A stretch of DNA of 64,000 bases from Streptomyces sp. AC512_CC834 (GCF_019049325.1 NZ_JAGMUO010000014.1:186001-250000), one strand, 5' to 3'. Positions 40,104 through 49,263 are shown, counted from the stretch's first letter. Numbers and translations are program-made. The notes: generated from the letters alone by a model not told the origin.

Positions 40104-41648
40104 CTACTGCTTACCGCACAGCGAGACGACCTTCTGCTCTTCCTCCGAGAGGGTCGGGCCGGAGCCTGGAGTGGGTGCGGTCGTGGACTCGGACGGTTCG
40201 GGTGCCTTCGGTGATCCCGAGGGGTTCGGGCTCGGTGAGGCTTTGGACGTGAAGGAGGCGGGGGTGGTTCCCGTGGTGCCTCCGGCCTCGCCTTCGCCCG
40301 TCTTCGCGTTCTTCTCGGTCTGCGCGGCGCGCCGTTCGGCCTGCTTCTTGCAGGCCGAGGCCTGGACCGCCAGTTCCTCGATCTTGGCCCGGGCGTCGTT
40401 GAGGTCGCCCTCGGGGATGGTGGCCTCGACCAGTTTCTGCTGGTAGGGCGGCAGGTACTTGAGTTCGATCTCGGGGTGGTCCTTCTCGACCTTCGAGAGG
40501 GAGACCCAGGCGAGGTCCTGGCTGATGCCGCGGTACAGGGCGAGGTGGTCGCTGTCCTTGGTACCGACGTAGTACTGGTTCTGGGTCCAGCGCCAGCCGC
40601 CGTAGGTGCCGCCGCCGATGACGGCGAGGGCGAGGACGGTGTAGAGGGATCTCTTCAGCCACTTGCGGTTCTTGCGGGGTTTGACGAAGTCGTCGGGACC
40701 GTAGTCGTCGAAGCCGTCGGTCGGGACGTAGCCGGTGGTGTCACCGCTGCCGGGCGGGCCGAACTCGCCGCCCCCGCCGTGCTGTCCGCCCTGTCGGCCG
40801 AGGCCGGCGGCGCGGCCGGCCGGGGTCTGCATGATGCCGTTGTCGCCGAACTGGGCCTGGTTCTCGGCGACGGCGCCGACGACGACCGGGGTGTCGGAGA
40901 GCTGTCCGGCGAGGGTGTCGCCGGTGTCGAGGTCGAGGACGTCGGCGATGATGACGGTGATGTTGTCGGGGCCGCCGCCGCGCAGGGCGAGCTGGATGAG
41001 CTCCTGGACGGTCTCCTGGGGGCCCTGGTAGCTGGCGAGGGTGTCTTCCATCGTCTGGTGGGAGACGACGCCGGAGAGCCCGTCGGAGCAGATGAGGTAG
41101 CGGTCGCCGGCCCGGACCTCGCGGATGGACAGGTCGGGTTCGACGTGGTCGCCGCTGCCGAGGGCGCGCATCAGCAGGGAGCGCTGCGGGTGGGTGCCCG
41201 CCTCCTCCTCGGTGATGCGTCCCTCGTCGACGAGGCGCTGCACCCAGGTGTGGTCCTGGGTGATCTGGGTGAGGACGCCGTCGCGCAGGAGGTAGGCGCG
41301 GGAGTCGCCGACGTGGACCATGCCCAGGCGCTGGCCGGTCCACAGCAGGGCGGTCAGGGTGGTGCCCATGCCCTCCAGGGCGGGGTCCTCCTCGACCATC
41401 TGCCGCAGTTGGTCGTTGGCGCGTTGCACGGCGGCGCCGAGGGAGGTGAGGACGTCGGAGCCGGGCACGTCGTCGTCGAGGGGGACGATGGTGGAGATCA
41501 CCTCGGAGGAGGCGACCTCTCCGGCGGCCTGGCCGCCCATGCCGTCGGCGATGGCGAGCAGGCGGGGGCCGGCGTAGCCGGAGTCCTCGTTGCCCTCCCG
41601 GATCATGCCCTTGTGCGATCCGGCGGCGAAGCGCAGTGACAGACTCAT
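40104..41648 (-). CDS. pstP: PP2C-family Ser/Thr phosphatase PstP
   Basis: PstP reverses Ser/Thr kinase phosphorylation. The 514-aa protein has a PP2C catalytic domain (about 1-240) with metal-binding Asp residues in GNEDSGYAG, IADGMGGQAAGEVAS, CSDGLSGVV and GGPDNITVI. A Gly/Gln-rich juxtamembrane region and a transmembrane helix (about 332-352) lead to an extracellular domain with conserved PPYQQKLVEATIPEGDLNDA. The tail is Pro/Ser/Thr-rich. ATG 41648 is preceded by GAGG; an upstream start at 41705 is less likely. It is the only phosphatase opposing PknB in the operon. Confidence 0.96.
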   Translation of the reverse strand: MSLSLRFAAGSHKGMIREGNEDSGYAGPRLLAIADGMGGQAAGEVASSEVISTIVPLDDDVPGSDVLTSLGAAVQRANDQLRQMVEEDPALEGMGTTLTALLWTGQRLGMVHVGDSRAYLLRDGVLTQITQDHTWVQRLVDEGRITEEEAGTHPQRSLLMRALGSGDHVEPDLSIREVRAGDRYLICSDGLSGVVSHQTMEDTLASYQGPQETVQELIQLALRGGGPDNITVIIADVLDLDTGDTLAGQLSDTPVVVGAVAENQAQFGDNGIMQTPAGRAAGLGRQGGQHGGGGEFGPPGSGDTTGYVPTDGFDDYGPDDFVKPRKNRKWLKRSLYTVLALAVIGGGTYGGWRWTQNQYYVGTKDSDHLALYRGISQDLAWVSLSKVEKDHPEIELKYLPPYQQKLVEATIPEGDLNDARAKIEELAVQASACKKQAERRAAQTEKNAKTGEGEAGGTTGTTPASFTSKASPSPNPSGSPKAPEPSESTTAPTPGSGPTLSEEEQKVVSLCGKQ

Positions 41649-41789
41649 GCGCACCTCGCCCGTCGGCTCCGACTCCAGCCGGTCGTGTCGAGCCACACTG
41701 CCCACCCTCCGGTCGGGAGCGCGCCGGGGCCCGGGGTGCCGGCCGCCGCTGCGTGCTCGCTCCGCTCGCGCTCATTCATTGGTGTAGCA

Positions 41790-42308
41790 CTACTTCCGCA
41801 GCTCGATGACGGTCTTGCCGATGCGGATCGGCGCCCCCGGGCCAATCGGTGTGGGAGTCGTCAGCCGGGACCGGTCCAGGTAGGTGCCGTTGGTGGAGCC
41901 CAGGTCCTCGACGATCCACTGACCGTTCTGGTCCGGGTAAATCCTGGCATGGCGGCTGGAGGCGTAGTCGTCGTCCAGCACGATCGTCGAGTCGTGTGCC
42001 CGGCCGAGCGTGATGGTCTGGCCCTGGAGGGCAACGGTGGTGCCGGTGAGGGTGCCCTCCGTGACGACCAGTTTGGTGGGCGCGCCCCGGCGGCCGCGGC
42101 CGCCGCCGCCCTGCTGGCGCTGCGGCGGGGGCGCCTGGCCCGGGCGCCGGTCGGTCGGCTGCGGTCGGGCGGCTTCGCGCCGCGCGCCGCGCTGGGTGAC
42201 GCGCGTACCGAACAGGTCGCTGCGGATGACCTGCACGGCCACGATCACGAACAGCCACAGTACGGCGAGAAAACCCAGCCGCATGACCGTGAGGGTCAGC
42301 TCTGACAT
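41790..42308 (-). CDS. fhaB: FHA-domain protein FhaB (FipA-like)
   Basis: The 172-aa protein has an N-terminal transmembrane helix (MRLGFLAVLWLFVIVAVQVI), a basic Gln/Gly-rich linker and a C-terminal FHA domain. Phosphothreonine-binding residues sit in TLGRAHDSTIVL, DDYASSRHARIY and VEDLGSTNGTYLD. FhaB links PknB phosphorylation to the divisome in mycobacteria. Its start lies 10 nt after the fhaA stop; the ribosome-binding site is weak, consistent with coupled translation. Confidence 0.95.
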   Translation of the reverse strand: MSELTLTVMRLGFLAVLWLFVIVAVQVIRSDLFGTRVTQRGARREAARPQPTDRRPGQAPPPQRQQGGGGRGRRGAPTKLVVTEGTLTGTTVALQGQTITLGRAHDSTIVLDDDYASSRHARIYPDQNGQWIVEDLGSTNGTYLDRSRLTTPTPIGPGAPIRIGKTVIELRK

Positions 42309-42318
42309 TGCCCGCGGA

Positions 42319-43227
42319 TCACCCTTCGGCTTGCCTGTAGATAACGGTGGTGCTGCCCACGACGACGCGTGAGCCGTCGCGGAGCGTAGCGCGGGTGGTG
42401 TGCTGCCCGTCCACCACGATGCCGTTGGTGGACCCGAGGTCCTGCACCGTCGTGGGTGTTCCGGGCCGGATTTCGCAGTGCCGGCGGGAGACGCCGGGGT
42501 CGTCGATCCGCACGTCGGCCTCGGTGCTGCGTCCGAGGACGAGGGTCGCGCGGGAGATCTGGTGGCGGGCGCCGTTGATCTCGATCCAGTGGCGGGTGCG
42601 TGCGCCGGGTGCGGGCGCGGGCGCGGCCGGGGGTTGCTGGCCGCCCGCGGGCTGCGGGTGGCCGTAGCCGCCGGGGCGGCCGCCGGGCGGCGGCGCGGAC
42701 GGCATGGGCGGGGCGCCCGCGGGACCGGCCGGGGCGCCGGCGGGCGGGTAGCCGTAGCCACCGCCCGGGCCGCCGGGACGTCCGGAGGGTGGTGCCGGGG
42801 GGGCGGCGGGGCCCGCGGGCCCGGCGGGGGCCGGGCCGCCCTGGTGGCTGCTCGAGGAGGCGAGCGTACGGCTGCGCACCCGGTACAGGCCGGTGTCGAG
42901 GTCGTCCGCCTTCTCGAGGTGGACCTTGATCGGTCCCATGAAGGTGTAGCGCTGCTGCTTGGCGTAGTCGCGGACCATGCCGGCCAGCTCGTCGCCGAGC
43001 TGTCCGGAGTAGGGGCTGAGGCGCTCGAAGTCGGGCGTGCTCAGTTCCACGATGAAGTCGTTGGGTACGACGGTGCGGTCGCGGTTCCAGATGGTCGCGT
43101 TGTTGTCGCATTCGCGCTGGAGCGCTCCTGCGATCTCCACGGGCTGCACCTCGGACTTGAACACCTTCGCGAAGGTGCCGTTGACCAGACCTTCGAGGCG
43201 CTGCTCGAACTTCTTCAGGACTCCCAT
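42319..43227 (-). CDS. fhaA: FHA-domain protein FhaA (DUF3662 + FHA)
   Basis: The 302-aa protein begins with a DUF3662 domain (MGVLKKFEQRLEGLVNGTFA to about 120). A Pro/Gly/Ala-rich disordered linker (about 125-205) and a C-terminal FHA domain follow, with VLGRSTEADVRIDDPGVSRR and VQDLGSTNGIVVDG. FhaA is phosphorylated by PknB and regulates peptidoglycan synthesis (MviN/MurJ partner in mycobacteria). It is the first gene of the operon; GGAGG lies just before ATG. Confidence 0.96.
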   Translation of the reverse strand: MGVLKKFEQRLEGLVNGTFAKVFKSEVQPVEIAGALQRECDNNATIWNRDRTVVPNDFIVELSTPDFERLSPYSGQLGDELAGMVRDYAKQQRYTFMGPIKVHLEKADDLDTGLYRVRSRTLASSSSHQGGPAPAGPAGPAAPPAPPSGRPGGPGGGYGYPPAGAPAGPAGAPPMPSAPPPGGRPGGYGHPQPAGGQQPPAAPAPAPGARTRHWIEINGARHQISRATLVLGRSTEADVRIDDPGVSRRHCEIRPGTPTTVQDLGSTNGIVVDGQHTTRATLRDGSRVVVGSTTVIYRQAEG

Positions 43228-43669
43228 GGGGCACCTCCTCCGTCGCTGCCGTCCTGTCCACTGCCTTGCGTACTACCCTGCGCCCGGCCGGCGCGTGCAC
43301 CGCTCTTTCGCGCACTGCCCAGCTCGTACTGCTTACTGATCGTATCCACGCGCCGCTCGATCGGCTGGTTCCCCCTGTCGGCCCGGTCGACTGGTGTCGA
43401 CGGGTGGCGCTCATGCCCAGGATCGTAGAGGTGGCCGCAGACCAGTGTCCCGCACCCGACTGTGGGCACCTACCGGCTCCTGGGGAGACGGGCAGGACCG
43501 GTACGAGGTTGATACGTGAACGGACACGGCTCGAGACGAGTGCCCGAAGGAGGGCGGGCGCCCCGGTCCGCCGGGCAAAAGGGATGTGAATCGGCCCCTT
43601 CCAGCATGCTAATGTTCTCGTGTCGGAAGGCGCCGGACCGCAGGGAACGGGCCCGAAAACACACCCAAT
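43228..43669. other. Divergent region between fhaA and tRNA-Leu
   Basis: This 442-bp gap holds no supported gene. It must contain the fhaA operon promoter (minus) and the tRNA-Leu promoter (plus). For the latter, TAATGT at 43610-43615 is a fair -10, but the -35 position (TGAATC, 43587) is poor. No repeat or hairpin stands out. Confidence 0.4.
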
Positions 43670-43756
43670 GCGCGGGTGGCGGAATAGGCAGACGCGCTGG
43701 ATTCAGGTTCCAGTGCCCGAAAGGGCGTGGGGGTTCAACTCCCCCCTCGCGCACCA
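43670..43756 (+). tRNA. tRNA-Leu (anticodon CAG)
   Basis: An 87-nt class II tRNA: acceptor GCGCGGG/CTCGCGC (one G-U pair), anticodon loop TTCAGGT (CAG), a variable arm TGCCCGAAAGGGCG typical of tRNA-Leu, T-loop GTTCAAC and encoded CCA at 43754-43756. Confidence 0.97.
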
Positions 43757-43758
43757 GT

Positions 43759-43795
43759 CGAAAGCCCCTCAGGTCTCGGACCTGGGGGGCTTTCG
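43759..43795 (+). terminator. Terminator after tRNA-Leu
   Basis: A 17-bp stem (43759-43775 with 43779-43795, one G-U pair) closes on TCG directly after the CCA end. It also faces the convergent dioxygenase gene and may stop both transcripts. Confidence 0.85.
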
Positions 43796-43860
43796 CGTGT
43801 TCGGGCGCGCTCGCCCGCGGTGCGTGTGCTGCGTGCGCTGCGTGTGCTGTGAGGAAGGTC

Positions 43861-44766
43861 TCAGGACGCCGGCTGCCACAGGGCCGGCACGTTGGGCGGC
43901 TCCCAGCCCGTCATCGAGGTGTGCGTCTGGAGGCACCGGTAGGAGCGGCCGCCGTACGTCACCCGGTCCCCGGCGGTGTAGGAGTGGCCGCTCGCCCAGG
44001 TGCCGCCCGGCGGGTCGGTGGGCGGGTCGGTAGGCGGGTCGGTGGGGGGATCCGTGGGGCCGGGGCCGCCGTCCACGTTCAGCACGAAGTCGAAGGTGCC
44101 CTCCTTGCCGCCGCCGGCGCCTCGGACGTTCATGAGCAGCGCCGGGTCGAAGAGCATGTCCGTGCTGTTGCGGGGCTCGCCGGGGAAGTAGAGCTGGGTG
44201 GTCAGCACGGGTTCGCCGGGGGCCTGCGCCTTGACGTGGATGTGCCGGGTGCGGCCGGGGTAGAGGCCGGGGACGATCGTGCGCAGGGTGAACCCTCCGT
44301 CCGCGCCGGTGAACTGGTGGCCGCGGAACGTGTATCCGGCCATGTCGTAGGCGCCGGCGTCGTCGGCCTGCCAGAAGTCGAGGAGTACGCCGGACAGCGG
44401 CACGCAGTTCCGGCCGAAGACGTACCCGCTGACGGTGAGCGGGGTGCCCGGGGTGCCGGGGGTCGTCAGGTCGGTGCGCAGCGGGGAGTTCGGCTTGAAG
44501 TACGGGCCCTCCATCTGGTCGGGCGTCGGGTCGTCGCCGTCGTCGCAGTAGGGGGTCGGCTGCAGCGTCCGGCCGCTGGAGGAGCGGGCGGCGTCCCGGG
44601 CCAGCGCGATACCGCCGGTGGCGAGCAGCGGGACGGTGGCGCCGGCGGCGACGGCCGCCCTGAGCAGCGTCTTGCGGCTGATGCCGCGGTCGGCGTCGGC
44701 GTCGGGGCCGGGGCTGCGGCCGGGTTCGTCGGGGGTGCTGGGGGTCGTGGGGGCGTCGGAGGTCAT
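43861..44766 (-). CDS. Exported intradiol ring-cleavage dioxygenase fused to a CBM5/12 carbohydrate-binding module
   Basis: The 301-aa protein has a Tat-like signal (SRKTLLRAAVAAGATVPLLA; RK replaces RR). The dioxygenase fold has Fe(III) ligands expected in AGAYDMAGY, the Tyr of LYPGRTR and the two His of RHIHVKAQ. A PTDPP-repeat linker follows (encoded by 12-bp DNA repeats). The C-terminal CBM5/12 has WASGHSYTAGDRVTYGGRSY and ALWQPAS. It should open catechol-type rings outside the cell while bound to chitin or cellulose. Similar Streptomyces fusions have been linked to lignocellulose breakdown. ATG 44766 has GAGGA upstream. A Pro/Gly-rich segment precedes the linker. Confidence 0.9.
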   Translation of the reverse strand: MTSDAPTTPSTPDEPGRSPGPDADADRGISRKTLLRAAVAAGATVPLLATGGIALARDAARSSSGRTLQPTPYCDDGDDPTPDQMEGPYFKPNSPLRTDLTTPGTPGTPLTVSGYVFGRNCVPLSGVLLDFWQADDAGAYDMAGYTFRGHQFTGADGGFTLRTIVPGLYPGRTRHIHVKAQAPGEPVLTTQLYFPGEPRNSTDMLFDPALLMNVRGAGGGKEGTFDFVLNVDGGPGPTDPPTDPPTDPPTDPPGGTWASGHSYTAGDRVTYGGRSYRCLQTHTSMTGWEPPNVPALWQPAS

Positions 44767-45110
44767 GGCGGTTCCTCGGTCTCCTCGGTGGGTGGTCCCT
44801 GGGGAAGCTGGACGGGACGTGCGACATCCGGGACGTCGGGGACAGGGAGCGCGCCCGCCGGCGCGGGGCAGGCTGTTGCGGATGCTTTGGCGGGCGCGCT
44901 CCGTGGTGATCGCTGGAAACCGTAGGCGCCCCGACGGGGCCAAGGGCACCTCCTGTTCCGCCCTCTGCCCGGCGTTATGCGGGCGGCGGGCAGGGGCCCG
45001 TGTACGGGCGGTTCGGCCGGGGGTACGGTCGTGGCGCGCCGGGGCGGAGGGCCCGGAGGGCCCGGACCGGCGCGGTGTGGACAGGCGTACGCGCGGGGCG
45101 CGGGTGCGAC

Positions 45111-45189
45111 GCACGAGTACGGACGAGGACGCACCAGTACGCACCAGTACGGACGACTACGGACGAGTACGACGGGTACGGACGAGTAC
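45111..45189 (+). repeat. 10-bp tandem repeat upstream of the DUF2252 gene
   Basis: Eight units of the type G(G/C)AC(G/C)AGTAC (seven of 10 bp, one of 9 bp) end 17 nt before the DUF2252 start. They fill the promoter/leader side of the 440-bp divergent gap 44767-45206, which shows no other feature. Confidence 0.8.
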
Positions 45190-45206
45190 GGGGAAAGGCG
45201 GCCGGG

Positions 45207-46748
45207 ATGAGCGGGGCGACGGCGGGGGCGAGCGCGGAGGCGGCGGTCGGAGCGGTGCCGGGGGCGCGTGCGGGCGCCGACACGGAGGGGATGGACGGGA
45301 CGGACGGGATGGACGGGACGGACGGGGCAGCGGGGGCAGCGGGGACGTACGGGACGGAGCGGGGCGTGCGGGTGCCGGTCGTCGCGGGGTTGGCGCGGTG
45401 GCCCGCGGGCGGCTCGCCGAAGGCGGAGGGCAAGGCGCTGCGCACGCGCGTTCCGCGGTCCGCACACGCCGCCCTCGACCTGGACGCCGCCCGGCCGGAC
45501 CCGGTGAGCGCGGTCGAGGAGTCCAACCGCGGCCGGATACCGGGGCTCGCCCCGATCCGGGCGGGGCGGATGGCGGCCACGCCGTTCGCCTTCCTGCGCG
45601 GGGCGGCGGGGCTGATGGCGTACGACCTCGCGCGCACGCCGGTGACCGGGATCGGCGCCCAGATCTGCGGTGACGCGCACGCCGCCAACTTCGGTCTCTA
45701 CGGCGACGCCCGCGGCGGCCTGGTCATCGACCTGAACGACTTCGACGAGACGGTCCACGGCCCCTGGGAATGGGACCTCAAGCGGCTCGCCGCCTCGCTC
45801 GTCCTCGCGGGCCGGGGGGCAGGCGCCGACGAGGACACCTGCCGCGAGGCCGCCCATGACGCGGCGGGCGCCTACCGGCGCACCATGCGGCTGCTGGCGA
45901 AGCTCCCGGCGCTGGACGCCTGGAACGCCATCGCGGACGAGGAACTGGTCTCCCACACCGACGCCACCGACCTGCTCGGCACCCTTGAGCGGGTGGCCGA
46001 GAAGGCGCGGGCCAACACCAGCGGGCGCTTCGCGGCGAAGTCGACCGAGTCCACCGAGGACGGCGGGCGGCGCTTCGTGGACGCCGCGCCGGTGCTGCGC
46101 CGGGTGCCGGACGCCGAGGCGGCGGCGGTCGCGGGCGCCCTGGAGGCGTACCTGGACACGCTCTCCGAGGACCGGCTGCCGCTGCTGGCCCGGTACGCGG
46201 TGCACGACGTGGCCTTCCGGGTCGTGGGCACCGGCAGCGTGGGCACCCGGTCGTACGTGGTGCTGCTCCTGGACCACCGGGGCGAACCGCTCGTGCTCCA
46301 GGTGAAGGAGGCGCGGCCCTCCGCGCTGCTGCCCCACCTGGCGACGGCCGGATTCGACGCCCCCGGGGTCGCGCACGAGGGGCGCCGGGTGGTCATGGGG
46401 CAGAAGCGGATGCAGGTGGTCAGCGACATTCTGCTGGGCTGGACGTCGGTCGACGGGCGGCCCTTCCAGGTGCGCCAGTTCCGCAACCGCAAGGGCAGCG
46501 TCGACCCCGCGGCCCTGGCCGCCGACCAGCTTGACGACTACGGCCGGATGACCGGCGCCCTGCTGGCCCGCGCCCACGCGCACAGCGCCGACCCGCGGAT
46601 CGTCGCGGGCTACTGCGGCAAGAACGACGAACTGGACGAGGCGGTGGCGGCGTTCGCCGTGGCCTACGCCGACCGTACGGAGGCCGACCACGCGGAGCTG
46701 GTGGGCGCGGTGCGCACGGGGCGGGTCGCGGCCGAGCTGGGGGTGTGA
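45207..46748 (+). CDS. DUF2252 family protein
   Basis: The 513-aa protein has a low-complexity Ala/Gly/Asp N-terminus with repeated GMDGTDG, then the DUF2252 domain: RIPGLAPIRAGRMAATPFAF, then ICGDAHAANFGLYG and DLNDFDETVHGPWEWDLKRL. These motifs resemble the catalytic loop and metal-binding Asp of aminoglycoside-phosphotransferase/kinase folds, so a small-molecule kinase is conceivable but unproven. The C-terminal part ends with YADRTEADHAELV. ATG 45207 follows GGAAAGG. No operon partner overlaps it. Confidence 0.88.
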   Translation: MSGATAGASAEAAVGAVPGARAGADTEGMDGTDGMDGTDGAAGAAGTYGTERGVRVPVVAGLARWPAGGSPKAEGKALRTRVPRSAHAALDLDAARPDPVSAVEESNRGRIPGLAPIRAGRMAATPFAFLRGAAGLMAYDLARTPVTGIGAQICGDAHAANFGLYGDARGGLVIDLNDFDETVHGPWEWDLKRLAASLVLAGRGAGADEDTCREAAHDAAGAYRRTMRLLAKLPALDAWNAIADEELVSHTDATDLLGTLERVAEKARANTSGRFAAKSTESTEDGGRRFVDAAPVLRRVPDAEAAAVAGALEAYLDTLSEDRLPLLARYAVHDVAFRVVGTGSVGTRSYVVLLLDHRGEPLVLQVKEARPSALLPHLATAGFDAPGVAHEGRRVVMGQKRMQVVSDILLGWTSVDGRPFQVRQFRNRKGSVDPAALAADQLDDYGRMTGALLARAHAHSADPRIVAGYCGKNDELDEAVAAFAVAYADRTEADHAELVGAVRTGRVAAELGV

Positions 46749-46930
46749 GGGCGGCCTCGGCCCGCCGGGAGGCCGGCCTGCTGGGAGGGCCGGACTGCTG
46801 GGAGGGGCGGCCCGGGCGGACGGCCGTAGATCGGCGCGGAGGCCGGGCCGCAGGCCGGGGCCGCAGGTCGGTCCGGGGGCCGGTCCGGAAGGCCGGAGGG
46901 TGCGGGCGGATCGTGGCCTAGGCTGGTCGG

Positions 46931-47746
46931 GTGACGACGCCGGAAGCTGAGCCCGAGCAGGGGGGTGCGCCGCGTCCCGAGGAACGGCTGGAACAGGCCG
47001 TACGGGCCGCCGAGCAGGCACTCATCGAGTACGAGATCGCGCTGGAGACCTTCCGCGTGGAGGTCGAGAACTTCTCGCGGCTGCACGAACAGCGGCTCGG
47101 CCCGGTGTACGCCCGGCTCGAGGAGCTGGAGGCGCAGATCCTGGAGGCCAGGGCGACCCGTACGGGCGACGCCGACGACCGGCAGCGGGCCGACGAGGCG
47201 CGGGCCCGGCTGATGCCGATTCCCGGCGTCGAGGAGCTGCTGAACGGCTGGATGGACGGGGACGGACTGTTCCCCGAGGCCGCGGCGATGCTCACGGGCC
47301 AGGCCGTACGGCCCCCGCAGCGGGTGCGGCCGAGCGAGGAGGCCCGCAAGCTCTACCGCGAGCTGGCCCGCAAGGCCCACCCCGACCTGGCGCAGGAGGA
47401 GGACGAACGGGTCCGGCGCGAGGAGTTCATCACCCGCGTCAACGCCGCCTACGCCCGGGGCGACGCGGCGGAGCTGCGCGAGCTGGCCGAGGAGTGGGCG
47501 GCGGGGCCGACGCCTGAGCGGCGCCCGAGCCGGGGCGAGGAGCTGTACGTCCGCCTCGAATGGCTCGACCGGCGCAAGGAGATGCTCACGCTGCTCGCCA
47601 AGGAGCTGGAGGAGAGCGCGATCGGCGCCATGCTCCGGCTGGCCCCGGACGACCCCGACCGTCTCCTCGAGGAGATCGCCGAGCAGTTGGCGACGCAGGT
47701 GCGTGAGCGGGAGGCGGAGCTGGCGGGGGTGCGCGGGCGGGACTGA
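46931..47746 (+). CDS. J-domain (DnaJ-like) protein
   Basis: The 271-aa protein is largely helical. A coiled coil (about 15-80) precedes a J-domain core: LYRELARKAHPDLAQEEDER with the diagnostic HPD tripeptide near residue 151, followed by RVNAAYARGDAAELRELAEE. A second coiled coil ends the protein. It is probably a DnaK co-chaperone with a specialised client; it lacks the G/F and zinc domains of DnaJ. GTG 46931 has only a weak ribosome-binding site, so the start is moderately certain. Confidence 0.85.
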   Translation: MTTPEAEPEQGGAPRPEERLEQAVRAAEQALIEYEIALETFRVEVENFSRLHEQRLGPVYARLEELEAQILEARATRTGDADDRQRADEARARLMPIPGVEELLNGWMDGDGLFPEAAAMLTGQAVRPPQRVRPSEEARKLYRELARKAHPDLAQEEDERVRREEFITRVNAAYARGDAAELRELAEEWAAGPTPERRPSRGEELYVRLEWLDRRKEMLTLLAKELEESAIGAMLRLAPDDPDRLLEEIAEQLATQVREREAELAGVRGRD

Positions 47747-47777
47747 GCCGGCCGGCGGCTCGGGTAGCGTCTGGGGC

Positions 47778-48125
47778 ATGAGTTTCGGAGCTGGTGTGCC
47801 CACGGTCGGCGTCGACGGCCTCAAGGACGGCGATTTCCTGCTGGACGTCCGCGAGGACGACGAGTGGCAGGCGGGTCATGCCGCCGGGGCGCTGCACATT
47901 CCCCTCAGCGAGTTCGTGGCCCGCTACGGTGAGCTGGCCGAGGCGGCGCCGCAGGACGGCCGGATCCACGTGCTCTGCCGCGTCGGCGGGCGCTCGGCGC
48001 AGGTCACCATGTACCTGGTCCAGCAGGGCGTCGACGCCGTGAACGTCGACGGCGGCATGCAGGAGTGGGCTGCGGCCGGCCGTCCCGTTGTGGACGACAA
48101 GGGCGAGCCGGGGCACGTTCTCTAG
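47778..48125 (+). CDS. Rhodanese-like sulfurtransferase
   Basis: The 115-aa single-domain rhodanese has FLLDVREDDEWQAGHAAGAL and the active-site loop CRVGGRS, whose Cys carries the persulfide. The later NVDGGMQEWAAAGRPV motif is typical of GlpE/PspE-type proteins. There is no signal peptide, so it acts in the cytosol, probably in sulfur transfer or cyanide detoxification. ATG 47778 follows TCTGGGGC, a weak ribosome-binding site. It lies 31 nt after the J-domain gene. Confidence 0.93.
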   Translation: MSFGAGVPTVGVDGLKDGDFLLDVREDDEWQAGHAAGALHIPLSEFVARYGELAEAAPQDGRIHVLCRVGGRSAQVTMYLVQQGVDAVNVDGGMQEWAAAGRPVVDDKGEPGHVL

Positions 48126-48309
48126 GCTGTCCCGCGGATGTGGCGACGGCCACGGTGCGGCCGGTCCGCCGGGGGCTGTGCGGGCGGCCGGTCCTGAGTA
48201 CCGTTCGCGTTCGAACGTTGCCGAGCAGCCGCACGGGTGGCGCGTGGGTGCCCCTGAGGCTGTGCGGGCGGGCGGGCGGAACGACGGATCGGGACCGGAA
48301 CGGGGCGGA

Positions 48310-49263
48310 ATGGACGCGTACGACACAGGCTCGGACGCCCGGCAGGGGCGGGACGACGGGCAGGAGGAAGCCGGTGGGCCGGCCGAGCCTTCCAGGACGG
48401 CGGCAGGGGAGGCAGGAGCGGCAGGGGAGGCAGCGGCTGCCGAGGCTGCCGAGGCTGCCGTAGGGACCTCAGAGGCCGCGGCAGGCACCTCCGAAGCGTC
48501 AGGCACCACTCAAGCGGCAGGCACCACTCAAGCGGCCGAGGCCGCCGGTTTCGCCGGTGCCGCGCGTGCTCCCGAGACCGCCGAGCCCCGTACGGGCGTC
48601 GCCGCGCTCTCCCCGCGCTACCAGGTCGGCGCCGTGGTCGCCCTCGCGGTCGTCGCGGCCGCCGTGTGTGCCCACATAGGCCTGGTGTTCCTGCACGTCG
48701 CCCCGTCCAACACCCTCACCAAGCAGCACGGCGAGGCGGTGGACGAGTGGGTCTTCCCGGAGTTCGAACAGAACTGGAAGCTCTTCGCGCCCAACCCGCT
48801 TCAGCAGAACGTCTCCGTCCAGCTCCGCGCGGAGGTGAGCACGGCGGACGGCGCGATACGGACGACCGGCTGGTACGACCTGTCCGCCGAGGACGGCCGG
48901 GCCATCGAGGGGAATCCGCTGCCGAGCCACACCCAGCAGAACGAACTGCGCCGGGCCTGGGACTTCTTCGTCGCCAGCCACGACTCCGACGACCGCCCGG
49001 TGGGCCTTCGGGGCGCCCTCTCCGAGACGTATCTGCGGCGCATCGCGGTCCTGCGCCTGGACCGCAACGAGGCAGCGGGGCCGGGCGGTGTCGTCGAACG
49101 TGTCCAGTACCGCTCCAAGACCACCAACGTGAAGCCGCCCCCGTGGAGTGGTGAGAAGGTCTCCGACCGGCCGACCGTCCGCGAGCTGCCCTGGTGGTCC
49201 GTGTCCACGGCAGCGAAGGACGCGAAGGACGCCAAGGCCGGGAACGAAGGGGGTGCCGAGTGA
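48310..49263 (+). CDS. DUF5819 membrane protein
   Basis: The 317-aa protein has an Ala/Glu/Gly low-complexity cytosolic N-terminus (about 1-95), one transmembrane helix (VVALAVVAAAVCAHIGLVFL) and an extracellular domain. That domain has the DUF5819 signature FEQNWKLFAPNPLQQNVSVQ, then WYDLSAEDGRAIEGNPLPSH. It overlaps the HTTM gene by 4 nt (GTGA), a pairing common in actinobacteria, so the two products likely form a complex. The ATG 48310 ribosome-binding site (GGGGCGGA) is moderate. Function is unknown. Confidence 0.85.
   Translation: MDAYDTGSDARQGRDDGQEEAGGPAEPSRTAAGEAGAAGEAAAAEAAEAAVGTSEAAAGTSEASGTTQAAGTTQAAEAAGFAGAARAPETAEPRTGVAALSPRYQVGAVVALAVVAAAVCAHIGLVFLHVAPSNTLTKQHGEAVDEWVFPEFEQNWKLFAPNPLQQNVSVQLRAEVSTADGAIRTTGWYDLSAEDGRAIEGNPLPSHTQQNELRRAWDFFVASHDSDDRPVGLRGALSETYLRRIAVLRLDRNEAAGPGGVVERVQYRSKTTNVKPPPWSGEKVSDRPTVRELPWWSVSTAAKDAKDAKAGNEGGAE

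Noticed and set aside
44012..44060. Short repeats that could be mistaken for a CRISPR or VNTR locus
   Set aside because: These are 12-bp in-frame repeats encoding the PTDPP linker of the dioxygenase; there are no spacers.
44763..47021. 752-codon minus-strand frame over the DUF2252 gene
   Set aside because: Antisense to a supported gene, Pro/Arg-rich, no motif.
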